Shown: one piece after another, positions 1 to 8,708 of the stretch
Layout of the letters: each line of letters opens with the position of its first letter
How positions within the stretch are numbered: position 1 is the first letter of the stretch
Assembly: GCF_003286915.1 (NCBI RefSeq)
Contig: NZ_QMFY01000028.1
Location: forward strand, 1-37,052
DNA from: Pseudochryseolinea flava
GTDB taxonomy: Bacteria > Bacteroidota > Bacteroidia > Cytophagales > Cyclobacteriaceae
Direction: 5' to 3'
DNA length: 37,052 nt
Position numbers and translations under genes: made by a program
Notes under the pieces: model-generated
The model's input: the letters and a program-made list of their open reading frames with translations, nothing else
The model's database searches: none
What the model was told of the DNA's origin: nothing

Positions 1-1
1 A

Positions 2-109
2 GAATCCTCCTATAGAGGAGAAAAAAATCAACGTCGACATAAAAACCGTACGGATGATGCCTCTAAAAATGATAAAAAAAACAAAGCATCTCCAAAATCG
101 GGTTTTTAG
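2..109 (+). CDS. Possible C-terminal tail of a gene entering from the left
   Basis: One plus-strand frame is open from the window edge to a TAG at 107-109. It encodes about 35 residues, very rich in Lys, Arg, Asn and Asp (for example the stretch RRHKNRTDDASKND). Such charged, disordered tails are common at the C-termini of RNA-binding proteins and helicases, but no domain is visible and the gene cannot be identified. It would converge on the lptD-like gene, with its stop inside the terminator stem of that gene. It may equally be a chance open frame in A-rich DNA. Confidence 0.3.
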   Translation, partial: ESSYRGEKNQRRHKNRTDDASKNDKKNKASPKSGF

Positions 110-115
110 AGATGC
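73..115 (-). terminator. Rho-independent terminator of the lptD-like gene
   Basis: Read on the minus strand, the arms GCATCTC (115-109) and GAGATGC (92-86) pair perfectly. An A/T-rich inner stem extends the hairpin, and a T-rich tract (85-73) follows. It lies 31 bases beyond the stop codon of the lptD-like gene, where a terminator is expected. Confidence 0.8.
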
Positions 116-145
116 CCTTAACGATTACTCGCCACAACGCCGCAA

Positions 146-2806
146 CTACAAATTATCGAAGAACGGCTTCCTTCTTTCCAACTTCAAGTCTTGTAGTATA
201 GAAGCTTTCACAGCGATTCTGAAATTGTAGGAAGCATAATATCCAAACGGTGTCCAGTTGAGGTTCATGGTCCAGCAGTGGAGGTCGCGTGTTATACCTA
301 GGTTTGTTGTGGTGAATTCTTTTGCTTGCACATCGTACCCGCTCGAGTATGTGATCTGCCATTTTTCTGAGAGTGCTAGCGTTCCACTGGCTGTAATGCT
401 TTGTCTGATCGTTGGATCTTGATTTGGACCGTGCGAATAGTTCATGTTGTAGCTGAGGTTCAAGCTCCATGGAATCTCAAAGTCGACATATACATCAGGA
501 TTTTGCAGAAGATATTCTTTTTCGCTTTCCGGAAGTTCTGATTTCGCAATCTTCTCGCGACTGACGTTGTCTTTGTTCTGTTTCTTCGGATTTAAGTTTG
601 TGCTCATCGCGAGGTTTGCCGATGTTATTCTACCCAATTTGAAATCTTTCCAAACGTATCGATCAATTTTCACTTCCGTAGGTACACCATTGACGTCGCG
701 GGTTGCATAGGTGTAAGGATCTAAAACAGCAGAAAGGTTAACGTTAAGTCTGTTATCGAGAATGTTTGTGTTTGCTGACATGCTGATGGGCGCTAGGGCA
801 AACTCTTCAGCTATCATGTTGTAGCTGGTGCTAAACGACAGGTTATTTAAGAGCATTATTTTTCGCGCAACCGAGTCATCTTCATCTTGCACTTTCATTT
901 CGAAGTTATTTCCTAAACTAAATCCAACAGAACCATTGTGGCCAGTTTCAGATCCGCCATACACAAAGCCATCGTGGCGTGACTTAAGTTCTTCTCGGCC
1001 GTCTTCAAGGGTAATCTTTGTGAAGTAATCTTTATTGTCTCGAAAATCGGGCGTATAGCTAAAGGATAATGATGGATTCATCACATGTCGAATTGCTTTT
1101 ACTTTTCCTTTTTTGAAAGGAAAGAAACCATAGATACGGGTGTTCAAGCTGGTGCTAAAACCGTAATTCGCAATGCGGTTAAATTTGTTTATGGTATCGC
1201 TGCGAACGGCACCAACTACCTTACCATCGATAATATTGGGTGCCCACTCCAATACTTTATCGTACCATACTTCTTCATAGTTTACAGATGGTGATACAGT
1301 AAAGTGTTTCAATACCTTCGTTGAATAACTCATGGGTATAGTATGGCGCATGCCTTTCTTTCCATCTTTAAAAAATTGCGAAAAGTTAGACGTCGTAAAA
1401 GGCGCAATACTGTCGCGGGTTGCAAATGAATTGACCCTGCCCAGGTTGTTGGTAATTCTGTTGGAGGTGGTCATCGCGTAGGAGATCGAGAAGTTATCAA
1501 GCGGGCCAGTTACACCGGATTTTTTCTGAAACGGGTACGTATTGGCCATGTTGAACGTAAGCGAAGGCAGCGTTAGGTCTACGACTTTTGTGATGATGTC
1601 TTGATCGTGCCGCATGTTGATACCCATGTTAAACGGCGTACCCAAGAATCGCTTGTTGTAGGATACATTGGAGCTCAACTTACGCGACATGTTGTTTAGG
1701 TTCGATGACTGAAATTCGCCAGGTGCTCCGTACATCAAATTGTTATTTCGAGTATAAGTTGCAGTTGCTGCATTTACGGATGCGGCAAACCGTCCTGATC
1801 CTTTTGTCTGCGGTGAGTGCGACCACGTTAATCGATAGTCTTTGGTAACAGAAGACGTTTCTATTTTATCGTCCATATCCGGGTTCTTTGAATATCCGAA
1901 AGTGAAAGAACCCGAGTACTTGTAGCGCTTGATGTAGTTGGAGTTTGCGTTCACCGCATGACCACCCTTTGAATAGATGTCACCCGTAACGGCAAGTTTT
2001 ACGTAGTCACTGATATCAAAAAAGTATCCACCATTTCGAAGGTTGAATCCGCGTCGACGTTCCTCGCCGAATGACGGGAAAATGATTCCGGAGGCACTCT
2101 CTCGTTTCGATGGAAACATACCGAACAGAAATCCAATGGGCAGCGGAATGTCGTTGAATTCAAGATAGAAAGGCCCCGATACGATTTTGTCTTTTGGAAT
2201 CGCCTTTGTTTTTGTAGAACGGATTACAAAGTGAGGATGCTCGAGGTCGCATGTCGTATAGCGATTTCGAATACTAAGAATCTCATTTTTTTCGTTCTTG
2301 AAAGCAGCATAGGCATGGAGGAATCCTTCGTCTTGTTTGGTAACAACTTCACTGATGCGGGCTCTTTTTGTTTTAAAGTTGTAGACGATGTCTTTCGTTT
2401 CATAAACTTCGGCGCCATTCTTGAATACGGGATAGCCCACACGTTGGCCGGTGGAGTCGCGCGTACCATGGGCGGTAAGCGTTCCTGCGGCATAGTCGAT
2501 TTCGATCTCATCGGCTTCGAGTTCAATGTCGCCATAAACGATTTTGGCGTCGCCGTAAAGCCACACCATTTGGTTGTTCATGCTGGCGCGGATGGAATCC
2601 CTGGCCGAATAGTTGATAGTAGTTTCTATATCGCCTTTGGGCGGCTTAACTTTCGTAGAATCGGACACCAAAGAGTCCAATGACTGCCTTACACTGTCGC
2701 TTGGCATCGCATTGGTAGAGTCACGATCCGACAAGTTAGGCCTCACCTGGGCTTGAATAACCTGAAAGTTGAATAAAATAAAGATGGTTACAATTAAAGG
2801 ACGCAC
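146..2806 (-). CDS. lptD: LptD/OstA-like outer-membrane LPS assembly protein
   Basis: Large outer-membrane protein of the LptD (OstA/Imp) type, which inserts lipopolysaccharide into the outer leaflet. From the GTG at 2806 the protein has 886 residues, with a signal peptide at 1-20 (VRPLIVTIFILFNFQVIQAQ). An OstA-type periplasmic beta domain follows at about 62-136 (WLYGDAKIVYGDIELEADEI). The rest is the long alternating beta-strand region typical of the 26-strand barrel, ending in NFRIAVKASILQDLKL. An ATG further upstream at 2998 keeps the frame open, but it adds 64 residues ahead of a good signal peptide and runs into the divergent amidase gene, so I prefer the GTG. The neighbouring amidase and MCE genes fit an envelope-biogenesis cluster. 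The family call rests on domain order; the exact start is uncertain. Confidence 0.85.
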   Translation of the reverse strand: MRPLIVTIFILFNFQVIQAQVRPNLSDRDSTNAMPSDSVRQSLDSLVSDSTKVKPPKGDIETTINYSARDSIRASMNNQMVWLYGDAKIVYGDIELEADEIEIDYAAGTLTAHGTRDSTGQRVGYPVFKNGAEVYETKDIVYNFKTKRARISEVVTKQDEGFLHAYAAFKNEKNEILSIRNRYTTCDLEHPHFVIRSTKTKAIPKDKIVSGPFYLEFNDIPLPIGFLFGMFPSKRESASGIIFPSFGEERRRGFNLRNGGYFFDISDYVKLAVTGDIYSKGGHAVNANSNYIKRYKYSGSFTFGYSKNPDMDDKIETSSVTKDYRLTWSHSPQTKGSGRFAASVNAATATYTRNNNLMYGAPGEFQSSNLNNMSRKLSSNVSYNKRFLGTPFNMGINMRHDQDIITKVVDLTLPSLTFNMANTYPFQKKSGVTGPLDNFSISYAMTTSNRITNNLGRVNSFATRDSIAPFTTSNFSQFFKDGKKGMRHTIPMSYSTKVLKHFTVSPSVNYEEVWYDKVLEWAPNIIDGKVVGAVRSDTINKFNRIANYGFSTSLNTRIYGFFPFKKGKVKAIRHVMNPSLSFSYTPDFRDNKDYFTKITLEDGREELKSRHDGFVYGGSETGHNGSVGFSLGNNFEMKVQDEDDSVARKIMLLNNLSFSTSYNMIAEEFALAPISMSANTNILDNRLNVNLSAVLDPYTYATRDVNGVPTEVKIDRYVWKDFKLGRITSANLAMSTNLNPKKQNKDNVSREKIAKSELPESEKEYLLQNPDVYVDFEIPWSLNLSYNMNYSHGPNQDPTIRQSITASGTLALSEKWQITYSSGYDVQAKEFTTTNLGITRDLHCWTMNLNWTPFGYYASYNFRIAVKASILQDLKLERRKPFFDNL

Positions 2807-2876
2807 TCGTACGCAATTCAGTTCTTTAGCTTCTTGCGAAAAATTCACAATTTTGCATAAAGTTATTGCAAATACA

Positions 2877-3680
2877 TTGAACATAGTAAGGCCTTTAAGG
2901 AATATTGGATTAACGCTGGCATTGCTAGCAATAACCCTGCTAAACTCGTCCAGCTCGTTCGTACAACCACGAGATGCTAAAGTTGACGTGGTCGTCATTG
3001 ATGCTGGTCATGGGGGGAAAGATAATGGAACGCATGGTAAAATACTTCAGGAAAAGGAGTTAGCGCTGAAGATAGCGTTGAAAGTAGGCGCCTATATCGA
3101 GAAGAATTTACCCGAAGTGAAAGTGATCTACACGCGCAAAGACGATCGTTATCTGGCTTTGGATGAGCGCGCTGCGATAGCCAATAAAGCGAAAGCCGAC
3201 CTGTTTATTTGTATTCACGCCAACGCCAACAAGAATACCAAGGCATTTGGTACTGAGACCTTTGTGATGGGGCCGTCGAAAGAAGGCAAGAATTTGGAAG
3301 TATCGAAGCGTGAGAACTCAGTAATCTTGATGGATGAAAACTATCACGAACGATACGAAGGCTTCGATCCCAATAGCCCCGAGTCAAATATCTTGATCAT
3401 GTTGACACAAATGGCTTACCAGGAAAGCAGCCTCAAATTCGCGAAAAAGGTTGAGGATCAGTTTAAAACAAAGGTAGGAAGATCCAGCCGCGGTGTGAAG
3501 CAAGATGTATTTTGGGTGCTCTGGAGCACGGCCATGCCGAGTGTGCTGATTGAAACCGGATTTTTAACGAATAGTGAAGAAGAAAAATTTTTGGCTTCTG
3601 AAAAAGGGCAGGATCTGATCGCTTCCGGTATCTATCGCGCCTTTAAAGAATATAAAAGTGACGTAGAATCCATAAATTAG
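2877..3680 (+). CDS. N-acetylmuramoyl-L-alanine amidase (AmiC/Amidase_3 type)
   Basis: Zinc amidase that cleaves the bond between N-acetylmuramic acid and the peptide stem of peptidoglycan, acting in the periplasm. From the TTG at 2877 the protein has 267 residues. A hydrophobic export signal (GLTLALLAITLL) precedes the catalytic domain. Amidase_3 landmarks are present: VVVIDAGHGGKDNG with the first zinc His at about 45, LFICIHANANKN with His at about 114, and VLIETGFLTN carrying the catalytic Glu at about 226. In-frame upstream starts (ATG 2784, TTG 2769) would run the gene into the 5' end of the divergent lptD-like gene, so the TTG directly before the signal peptide is preferred. The MCE gene follows after 30 bases and is probably co-transcribed. 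Confidence 0.9.
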   Translation: MNIVRPLRNIGLTLALLAITLLNSSSSFVQPRDAKVDVVVIDAGHGGKDNGTHGKILQEKELALKIALKVGAYIEKNLPEVKVIYTRKDDRYLALDERAAIANKAKADLFICIHANANKNTKAFGTETFVMGPSKEGKNLEVSKRENSVILMDENYHERYEGFDPNSPESNILIMLTQMAYQESSLKFAKKVEDQFKTKVGRSSRGVKQDVFWVLWSTAMPSVLIETGFLTNSEEEKFLASEKGQDLIASGIYRAFKEYKSDVESIN

Positions 3681-3710
3681 CCGCTAAACCGCTCTGTTAT
3701 CGCTACCAGC

Positions 3711-4652
3711 ATGAAACTATCGAAGGAATTTAAGGTTGGCCTATTCATGGTCATTGCCATCACGTTGCTCTATTTTGGATTCAACTTTTTGAAGGGCATC
3801 GATTTCTTTTCATCCAATAATAAGTACTACGCCATCTACGACAACGTCGATAAGCTAACACCTTCAAATCAAGTGTTCCTCAGTGGCTTTGCCGTTGGAC
3901 GCGTGAGCAAGATTGAAATTCAGCAGGAAAAAAATCGCGTGTTGGTTGAGCTCGACATTGATACCGATATCAAGATCACCAGCAATTCCAAAGTGTTGTT
4001 AAATGGTGACCTGTTGGGTGCGCGTTGGCTTCAGCTCAATATTGTGCCCGGAGGCAAAGAGCTGGTATCAAATGATACCATACCGTCGGATGTAGCAAAA
4101 GGGATATTGGATTTCCTCGCTGAAAACGCTGAACCTGTCGCGGCAACACTTCAAACAACACTTAAAAAAGTCAACGTGATCCTCGATAACCTCGCGGTAA
4201 ACACGCAACAGTTGGATACGCTTTTCAAAGGTCTTCAGAAGACGCCGAGAATATTAAACAACACATTGTCAAGTGCCGGTAACAATATTGGTGAGTTGTC
4301 TGCTTCAATGAAAACGGTAGCTGGAAATTTGAACAGCACACTCGATGAATTAAAGCCTACCATTGCCAACTTTAGAAATATCTCTGACTCGTTGAAATCA
4401 GCCGAGATCACGGGAACAATTAAAAAAGCACAGGCAAGTTTGGCAAAGCTGAATGAGACGCTGGGTAGACTCAATAAAGGTGACAACACGGCAAGCAAGC
4501 TCTTAACGGAAGATAGTCTGTATGTAAACATGAATAAGCTCATGATTTCAATCGACTCTCTTGCACGCCATTTCAACGAAAACCCGCGTCACTTCCTCGC
4601 GCCATTGGGTAAGAGTGCTAAGAAAATTCAGCGCGAGAAAGCAAAGAAATAA
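3711..4652 (+). CDS. MlaD-like MCE-domain lipid-transport protein
   Basis: MCE (MlaD) family protein, 313 residues, anchored in the inner membrane and reaching into the periplasm, where MCE rings carry phospholipids between the membranes. One N-terminal membrane segment (GLFMVIAITLLYFGFNFL, about 10-27) is followed by the MCE domain (about 35-115; landmarks YDNVDKLTPSNQVFLSGFAVG and VLLNGDLLGARW). A long helical, Asn/Leu-rich tail (about 135-290) has the look of the coiled needle region of this family. No Mla ATPase or permease gene is adjacent in this window. It sits 30 bases after the amidase gene, an arrangement I recall as common in Bacteroidota. The final 20 residues are strongly basic. 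Confidence 0.9.
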   Translation: MKLSKEFKVGLFMVIAITLLYFGFNFLKGIDFFSSNNKYYAIYDNVDKLTPSNQVFLSGFAVGRVSKIEIQQEKNRVLVELDIDTDIKITSNSKVLLNGDLLGARWLQLNIVPGGKELVSNDTIPSDVAKGILDFLAENAEPVAATLQTTLKKVNVILDNLAVNTQQLDTLFKGLQKTPRILNNTLSSAGNNIGELSASMKTVAGNLNSTLDELKPTIANFRNISDSLKSAEITGTIKKAQASLAKLNETLGRLNKGDNTASKLLTEDSLYVNMNKLMISIDSLARHFNENPRHFLAPLGKSAKKIQREKAKK

Positions 4653-4817
4653 CAAAGGCTTATGTCTACACCTTGCGGTTGATCTTGATCTCTTCCGCTT
4701 TACTGTCATGCATCAGATCTTGCGTGAACGTTCTGAAATAACGACGTTAATCTTTCCATTCGACTTCCGGACTTGCGTACTTATTCCAATATTTGAGATA
4801 CTACAACTCATTAACTC

Positions 4818-6449
4818 ATGGCGCACGATCTTGAATTTAACCGGAATGAAGACCAGTTTAAACAGCTTGTCCAACAACTGCAAGCAAAAGCTAAGAAGAC
4901 AAAACTTGGCGGTGGAGAAAAGAAGGTCGACGAACAACATCAAAAAGGAAAGCTTACGGCCCGCGAACGCATTGCATATTTAACGGATAACGGTGCCTCG
5001 TTTGTAGAGTTCGGTTTGTTTGCTGGAGAAGGCATGTACAAAGAACAAGGCGGCTGTCCTTCAGGTGGTGTTGTTACCGGACTAGGTTATGTAAAAGGAC
5101 GACTTTGCGTGATTGTTGCCAACGATGCGACCGTGAAAGCTGGGGCTTGGTTTCCCATCACAGCCAAGAAGAATTTACGTGCACAAGAAATTGCTATGGA
5201 GAATCACCTACCCATCGTTTATCTAGTTGATAGCGCTGGTGTGTTTTTGCCAATGCAAGATGAGATTTTTCCTGATAAGGAGCACTTTGGTCGACAGTTT
5301 AGAAATAATGCAAAGATGTCGGCGATGGGCATCATTCAAATTGCTGCGATCATGGGAAGCTGTGTCGCGGGAGGTGCGTATCTTCCAATCATGTCTGATG
5401 AAGCGATGATCGTCGACAAAACCGGTTCGATTTTCTTAGCGGGTTCATACTTGGTAAAAGCTGCGATTGGCGAAGATATCGATAACGAAACCCTTGGCGG
5501 TGCTACCACACATTGCGAGATTTCTGGTGTTACGGATAATAAATTTCCAAATGACCAAGCTTGTTTAGATTATATCCGATCGCTCTTTGATAAGTTCGGT
5601 GAAAGTGATCGCGCTGGATTTGATCGTGCGACACCAGCAATGCCGAAAGAAGATCCCAAAGAGATTTATGGTTTAATGCCTGTTGACCGTGTGAAGCCAT
5701 ACGATGTGATTGAAATCATTAGAAGAATTGTTGATGAATCTGTATTTGATGAATATAAAGCGCTATACGGAAAAACGATCGTATGTGGTACGGCGCGAAT
5801 CGATGGATGGGCGATTGGTATTGTAGCGAATCAGCGAAAGGTGGTGAAGACCAAGAAAGGCGAAATGCAAATGGGCGGCGTGATCTATTCTGATAGTGCC
5901 GACAAGGCTGCTCGGTTTATTATGAATTGCAATCAACGGAAAATTCCTTTGTTGTTTTTGCAAGATGTTAGTGGTTTCATGGTGGGTAGTAAAGCAGAAC
6001 ATGGCGGTATAATCAAAGATGGTGCGAAAATGGTAAACGCGATGGCGAACTCCACCGTGCCGAAATTCACCATCATTACGGGCAACTCGTATGGCGCTGG
6101 GAATTATGCGATGTGCGGAAAAGCTTATGACCCACGATTAATCTATGCATGGCCGACAGCTCAAATCGCGGTGATGAGCGGAGCCTCTGCAGCAAAAACG
6201 CTTTTGCAAATTCGCGTGAACACACTTAAAGCGCAAGGCAAAGAAATTACGAAAGAGGAAGAACAGAATTTATTAAAAGAAATTACCGATCGTTATAATG
6301 AACAATTGAGTCCGTACTACGCAGCCTCTCGCATTTGGGTGGATGGCGTTATCGATCCACTGGAGACACGCACTGTAATCTCTGCAGGTATTGAGGCGGC
6401 AAATCATGGAAAAGTTGAGCGTTTTAATGTAGGTGTGATCCAAACTTGA
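4818..6449 (+). CDS. Acyl-CoA carboxylase carboxyltransferase (beta) subunit, methylcrotonyl-CoA-carboxylase-like
   Basis: Carboxyltransferase subunit (543 residues, the usual length) of a biotin-dependent acyl-CoA carboxylase. It moves the carboxyl group from carboxybiotin to an acyl-CoA. The N-terminal crotonase-like half contains GKLTARERI, VDSAGVFLPMQDE and MGSCVAGGAYLPIMSDE; the C-terminal half contains FLQDVSGFMVGS and GNSYGAGNYAMCGKAYDPR. The segment LGGATTHCEISGVTD resembles the 3-methylcrotonyl-CoA carboxylase beta chain (leucine breakdown) more than the propionyl enzyme; the substrate remains an inference. No biotin-carrier or biotin-carboxylase gene lies nearby, so the partner subunit must be encoded elsewhere. 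A 165-bp gap separates it from the MCE gene, so it probably has its own promoter. Confidence 0.93.
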   Translation: MAHDLEFNRNEDQFKQLVQQLQAKAKKTKLGGGEKKVDEQHQKGKLTARERIAYLTDNGASFVEFGLFAGEGMYKEQGGCPSGGVVTGLGYVKGRLCVIVANDATVKAGAWFPITAKKNLRAQEIAMENHLPIVYLVDSAGVFLPMQDEIFPDKEHFGRQFRNNAKMSAMGIIQIAAIMGSCVAGGAYLPIMSDEAMIVDKTGSIFLAGSYLVKAAIGEDIDNETLGGATTHCEISGVTDNKFPNDQACLDYIRSLFDKFGESDRAGFDRATPAMPKEDPKEIYGLMPVDRVKPYDVIEIIRRIVDESVFDEYKALYGKTIVCGTARIDGWAIGIVANQRKVVKTKKGEMQMGGVIYSDSADKAARFIMNCNQRKIPLLFLQDVSGFMVGSKAEHGGIIKDGAKMVNAMANSTVPKFTIITGNSYGAGNYAMCGKAYDPRLIYAWPTAQIAVMSGASAAKTLLQIRVNTLKAQGKEITKEEEQNLLKEITDRYNEQLSPYYAASRIWVDGVIDPLETRTVISAGIEAANHGKVERFNVGVIQT

Positions 6450-6546
6450 TCGAAAAACGATTTTTAAAGTGCAGAAAGATATTTTCGACGGGAAAAAATT
6501 TCGATTTTTGGCCGAGACAATAAGGCTGTCGAACTAAAGCATCCGA

Positions 6547-7401
6547 ATGAAAGAGACTGAATTGAAAGCACTGGTTTCCCTCCTTGATGATGAAGATACT
6601 CAAATTGTATCGCATGTTCAGGATAAAATCCGTTCGCTGGGAACGAGTGTGATACCTTTCTTGGAGCAAGAGTGGGAAAGCAATTTTAATCCGCAAGTAC
6701 AACGTCGCATTGAAGACCTTATACACGGGCTCCAATATGAGTTATTGAAAGAGCGTATTTTAACTTGGTATACAAGCGACGATCAGGATCTGTTGACGGG
6801 CATGTGGCTCGTGGCAACGTATCAATATCCAGATCTTGAATTGCTGAAACTAAAACAAGACCTCGAACAAATTTACTACGACACCTGGTTGGAATTTAAA
6901 CCAGACTTATACCCCTTCGATCAAGTGAAGGTGATCAACAGTGTGTTGTTTAATAAATTGAAGTTCGGCGCGAACACAAAGAATTTCCACTCACCTGGAA
7001 ACTCGATGATCAACGTGGTCTTGGAATCCCGTAAAGGTAATCCCATTACCTTGTGTGTGATTTATCTTTTGGTGTCTCAAAAGTTGAAACTTCCGGTGTA
7101 TGGCGTGAACCTTCCGAATTTATTTGTGCTCACATACAAGGATGAGCAACACACGCCATTTTATATCAACGCGTTTAACAAAGGATTGATTTTTTCACGC
7201 CAGGATATTGAGAATTATATCAGTGAACTTCATCTCAATCCGCAGTCGTCATTTTTTGAACCGTGCTCTAGTCTTGAAATTATCCGTAGAGTATTTCGCA
7301 ATCTGATTATGTCGTTCGATAAAATGGGCGAGCATGAAAAGGCTGAAGAAGTAAAAGAACTATTGCTGCTCATTGCGGATGGTGCAGACTTAGGTGTATA
7401 G
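6547..7401 (+). CDS. SirB1/transglutaminase-like family protein
   Basis: Protein of 284 residues with the SirB1 (Transglut_core2) layout. A helical, HEAT-like N-terminal part (about 1-75) is followed by the core motif: HSPGNSMINVVLESRKGNPI, then TLCVIYLLVSQKLKLPVYGV. Family members usually continue with PGHF after this point. Here the residues are PNLF, so the conserved His of the putative catalytic site is replaced. Together with the lack of an obvious nucleophile this suggests a non-enzymatic or diverged member. There is no signal peptide, so a cytosolic location is expected. It follows the carboxylase after 97 bases. The molecular function of the family is not well defined. Confidence 0.75.
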   Translation: MKETELKALVSLLDDEDTQIVSHVQDKIRSLGTSVIPFLEQEWESNFNPQVQRRIEDLIHGLQYELLKERILTWYTSDDQDLLTGMWLVATYQYPDLELLKLKQDLEQIYYDTWLEFKPDLYPFDQVKVINSVLFNKLKFGANTKNFHSPGNSMINVVLESRKGNPITLCVIYLLVSQKLKLPVYGVNLPNLFVLTYKDEQHTPFYINAFNKGLIFSRQDIENYISELHLNPQSSFFEPCSSLEIIRRVFRNLIMSFDKMGEHEKAEEVKELLLLIADGADLGV

Positions 7402-7823
7402 CTTTTATGCCATTGGCTATTAGTGTCTCGTTAAATCAAACGCTCAAGTCAACCACACCCACACCGAACTTCAGCACAAGTATATCTCGCCTGAGCTTAT
7501 CTTTGGCCTGGCAGGGATTGTGCGGATAAGGTCCAGCGAGATATGCGTGTGCGTGGCCCAGCCGGCCTTGGAGGCGAAAAGAATTTAATTAGCAGTGGTG
7601 CATTATAAAATTACAGCTAGCTCCGAACCGTTATTGAAACCTCCCGCACAAAAACTTTTTACTTTCGATGATCTTTGGAAAGAGGCAACATGTGCTTTTC
7701 CAGGGCGCAATAAAATACGTAGTCGATAAGCAGTATGTCGCTTTTTTCGACTTTATAGTTCTTCCGAACAAAATAGGCCTTGCCTGCCGGCTTCTTTGGC
7801 ATCCAATTTTAACCGGACGCACT
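7402..7823. other. 422-bp intergenic region containing a strong hairpin
   Basis: No convincing gene is seen here. One frame stays open in front of the lipid-kinase gene (from 7668), but it encodes no family-like sequence and the conserved part starts at 7824-7839. The central part holds the long hairpin described separately at 7474-7552. The last 150 bases contain short inverted repeats, such as GTCG/CGAC around 7737-7750. Confidence 0.6.
7474..7552. ncRNA. Long stem-loop, candidate structured RNA or palindromic element
   Basis: The arm at 7474-7490 (GCACAAGTATATCTCGC) pairs with 7536-7552 (GCGAGATATGCGTGTGC) over 17 positions with one mismatch and one G-T pair. A symmetric 5x5 internal loop follows, then a second 6-bp stem (CTTATC 7496-7501 with GATAAG 7525-7530) and a 23-base apical loop. 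Imperfect pairing continues outward (CCAC... at 7452 with ...GTGG at 7553-7557). There is no T-tract, so it is not a simple terminator. It could be a small RNA, a leader of the downstream lipid-kinase gene, or a mobile palindromic repeat; the sequence does not resemble an RNA family I know. Confidence 0.4.
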
Positions 7824-8708
7824 ATGGTTTCTAGCGAAATGAAAGTGTTGTTTATCATGAACCCCAATGCGGGGAGGAGCAACGCAGATAAAACTATTCT
7901 GGCAATTCACAATCGTGCGATCGTTGATCCATTCGATTTCAAGTTTGTTTACACAAGGGGAGAAGATGACGATGAACGTATCAACACCCAACTAGAAGCC
8001 TATCAGCCAGATCGTGTTGTTGCTTGTGGTGGCGACGGCACACTTCAACTCGTGGCGCGAAACCTGGTAGGCAAAAATATTCCGCTCGGTATCTTACCCA
8101 CAGGCTCTGCCAATGGATTAGCTACTGCGATGAGTATTCCATCGGATCCAGAAGAAGCACTCGATGTAATTCTTAAAAGAAAAAAAATCAAGCCGACCGA
8201 TATGCTCAAATTTAATGACGAGCATTGGTGTATCCATCTCAGTGACATCGGCACAAATGCGCTGCTTGTTAAAAGTTATCACGAAGCAGGAGATAAGGGA
8301 ATGATTGGCTACGCAAAACATTTGATGGCATCTATCAACCAGAGCGAGTTGATGAATTATAAAGTGAAAACTGCGGAGGGTACGGTTGAGAAATCAGGTT
8401 TTATGGTCGCATTTGCCAACGCACACAAGTATGGTACTGGTGTTCAAATCTCGGAAGGTTCTGTATCCGATGGAAGATTTGAAATTAGTAACGTTCAAAA
8501 GATAGATCTTGAATCGGCAATCAAAGCCGGGCTTACGGCATTGAACGTGTTCATTGACAAGGACATGTTTTCTGATGTTATTAGTTGTGAAGCGGCGGAG
8601 ATCGAGATTGATCGGAAAGTACATTGGCAAGTTGATGGTGAGTACTTGGGTGAAATTGATCGTCTGAAAATTGAGGTTATACCTTCTGCAATACAATTAT
8701 TAGTATGA
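7824..8708 (+). CDS. Diacylglycerol kinase-family lipid kinase (DAGK catalytic domain)
   Basis: Lipid kinase of the DAGK_cat/YegS-like type (294 residues), expected to phosphorylate diacylglycerol or a related lipid with ATP at the inner membrane. Landmarks are LFIMNPNAGRSNADK at the N-terminus, VACGGDGTLQLVARNLVG with GGDGT at 69-73, PLGILPTGSANGLATAM at 88-104, and a C-terminal beta domain (VHWQVDGEYLG) typical of the family. ATG 7824 is used; ATG 7839 (MKVLFIMNPNAG) is an equally good start by comparison with relatives. It overlaps the following phosphatidate-phosphatase-like gene by four bases (ATGA), so the two are translationally coupled. The exact lipid substrate is not fixed by sequence. 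Confidence 0.85.
   Translation: MVSSEMKVLFIMNPNAGRSNADKTILAIHNRAIVDPFDFKFVYTRGEDDDERINTQLEAYQPDRVVACGGDGTLQLVARNLVGKNIPLGILPTGSANGLATAMSIPSDPEEALDVILKRKKIKPTDMLKFNDEHWCIHLSDIGTNALLVKSYHEAGDKGMIGYAKHLMASINQSELMNYKVKTAEGTVEKSGFMVAFANAHKYGTGVQISEGSVSDGRFEISNVQKIDLESAIKAGLTALNVFIDKDMFSDVISCEAAEIEIDRKVHWQVDGEYLGEIDRLKIEVIPSAIQLLV

Noticed and set aside
6-20. CTCCT-ATAG-AGGAG hairpin near the window start
   Set aside because: Short stem followed by A residues on the plus strand, with the T-tract on the wrong side for the minus strand; not a terminator.
2231-2683. 150-codon plus-strand frame inside the lptD-like gene
   Set aside because: Antisense shadow of a well-supported coding region.
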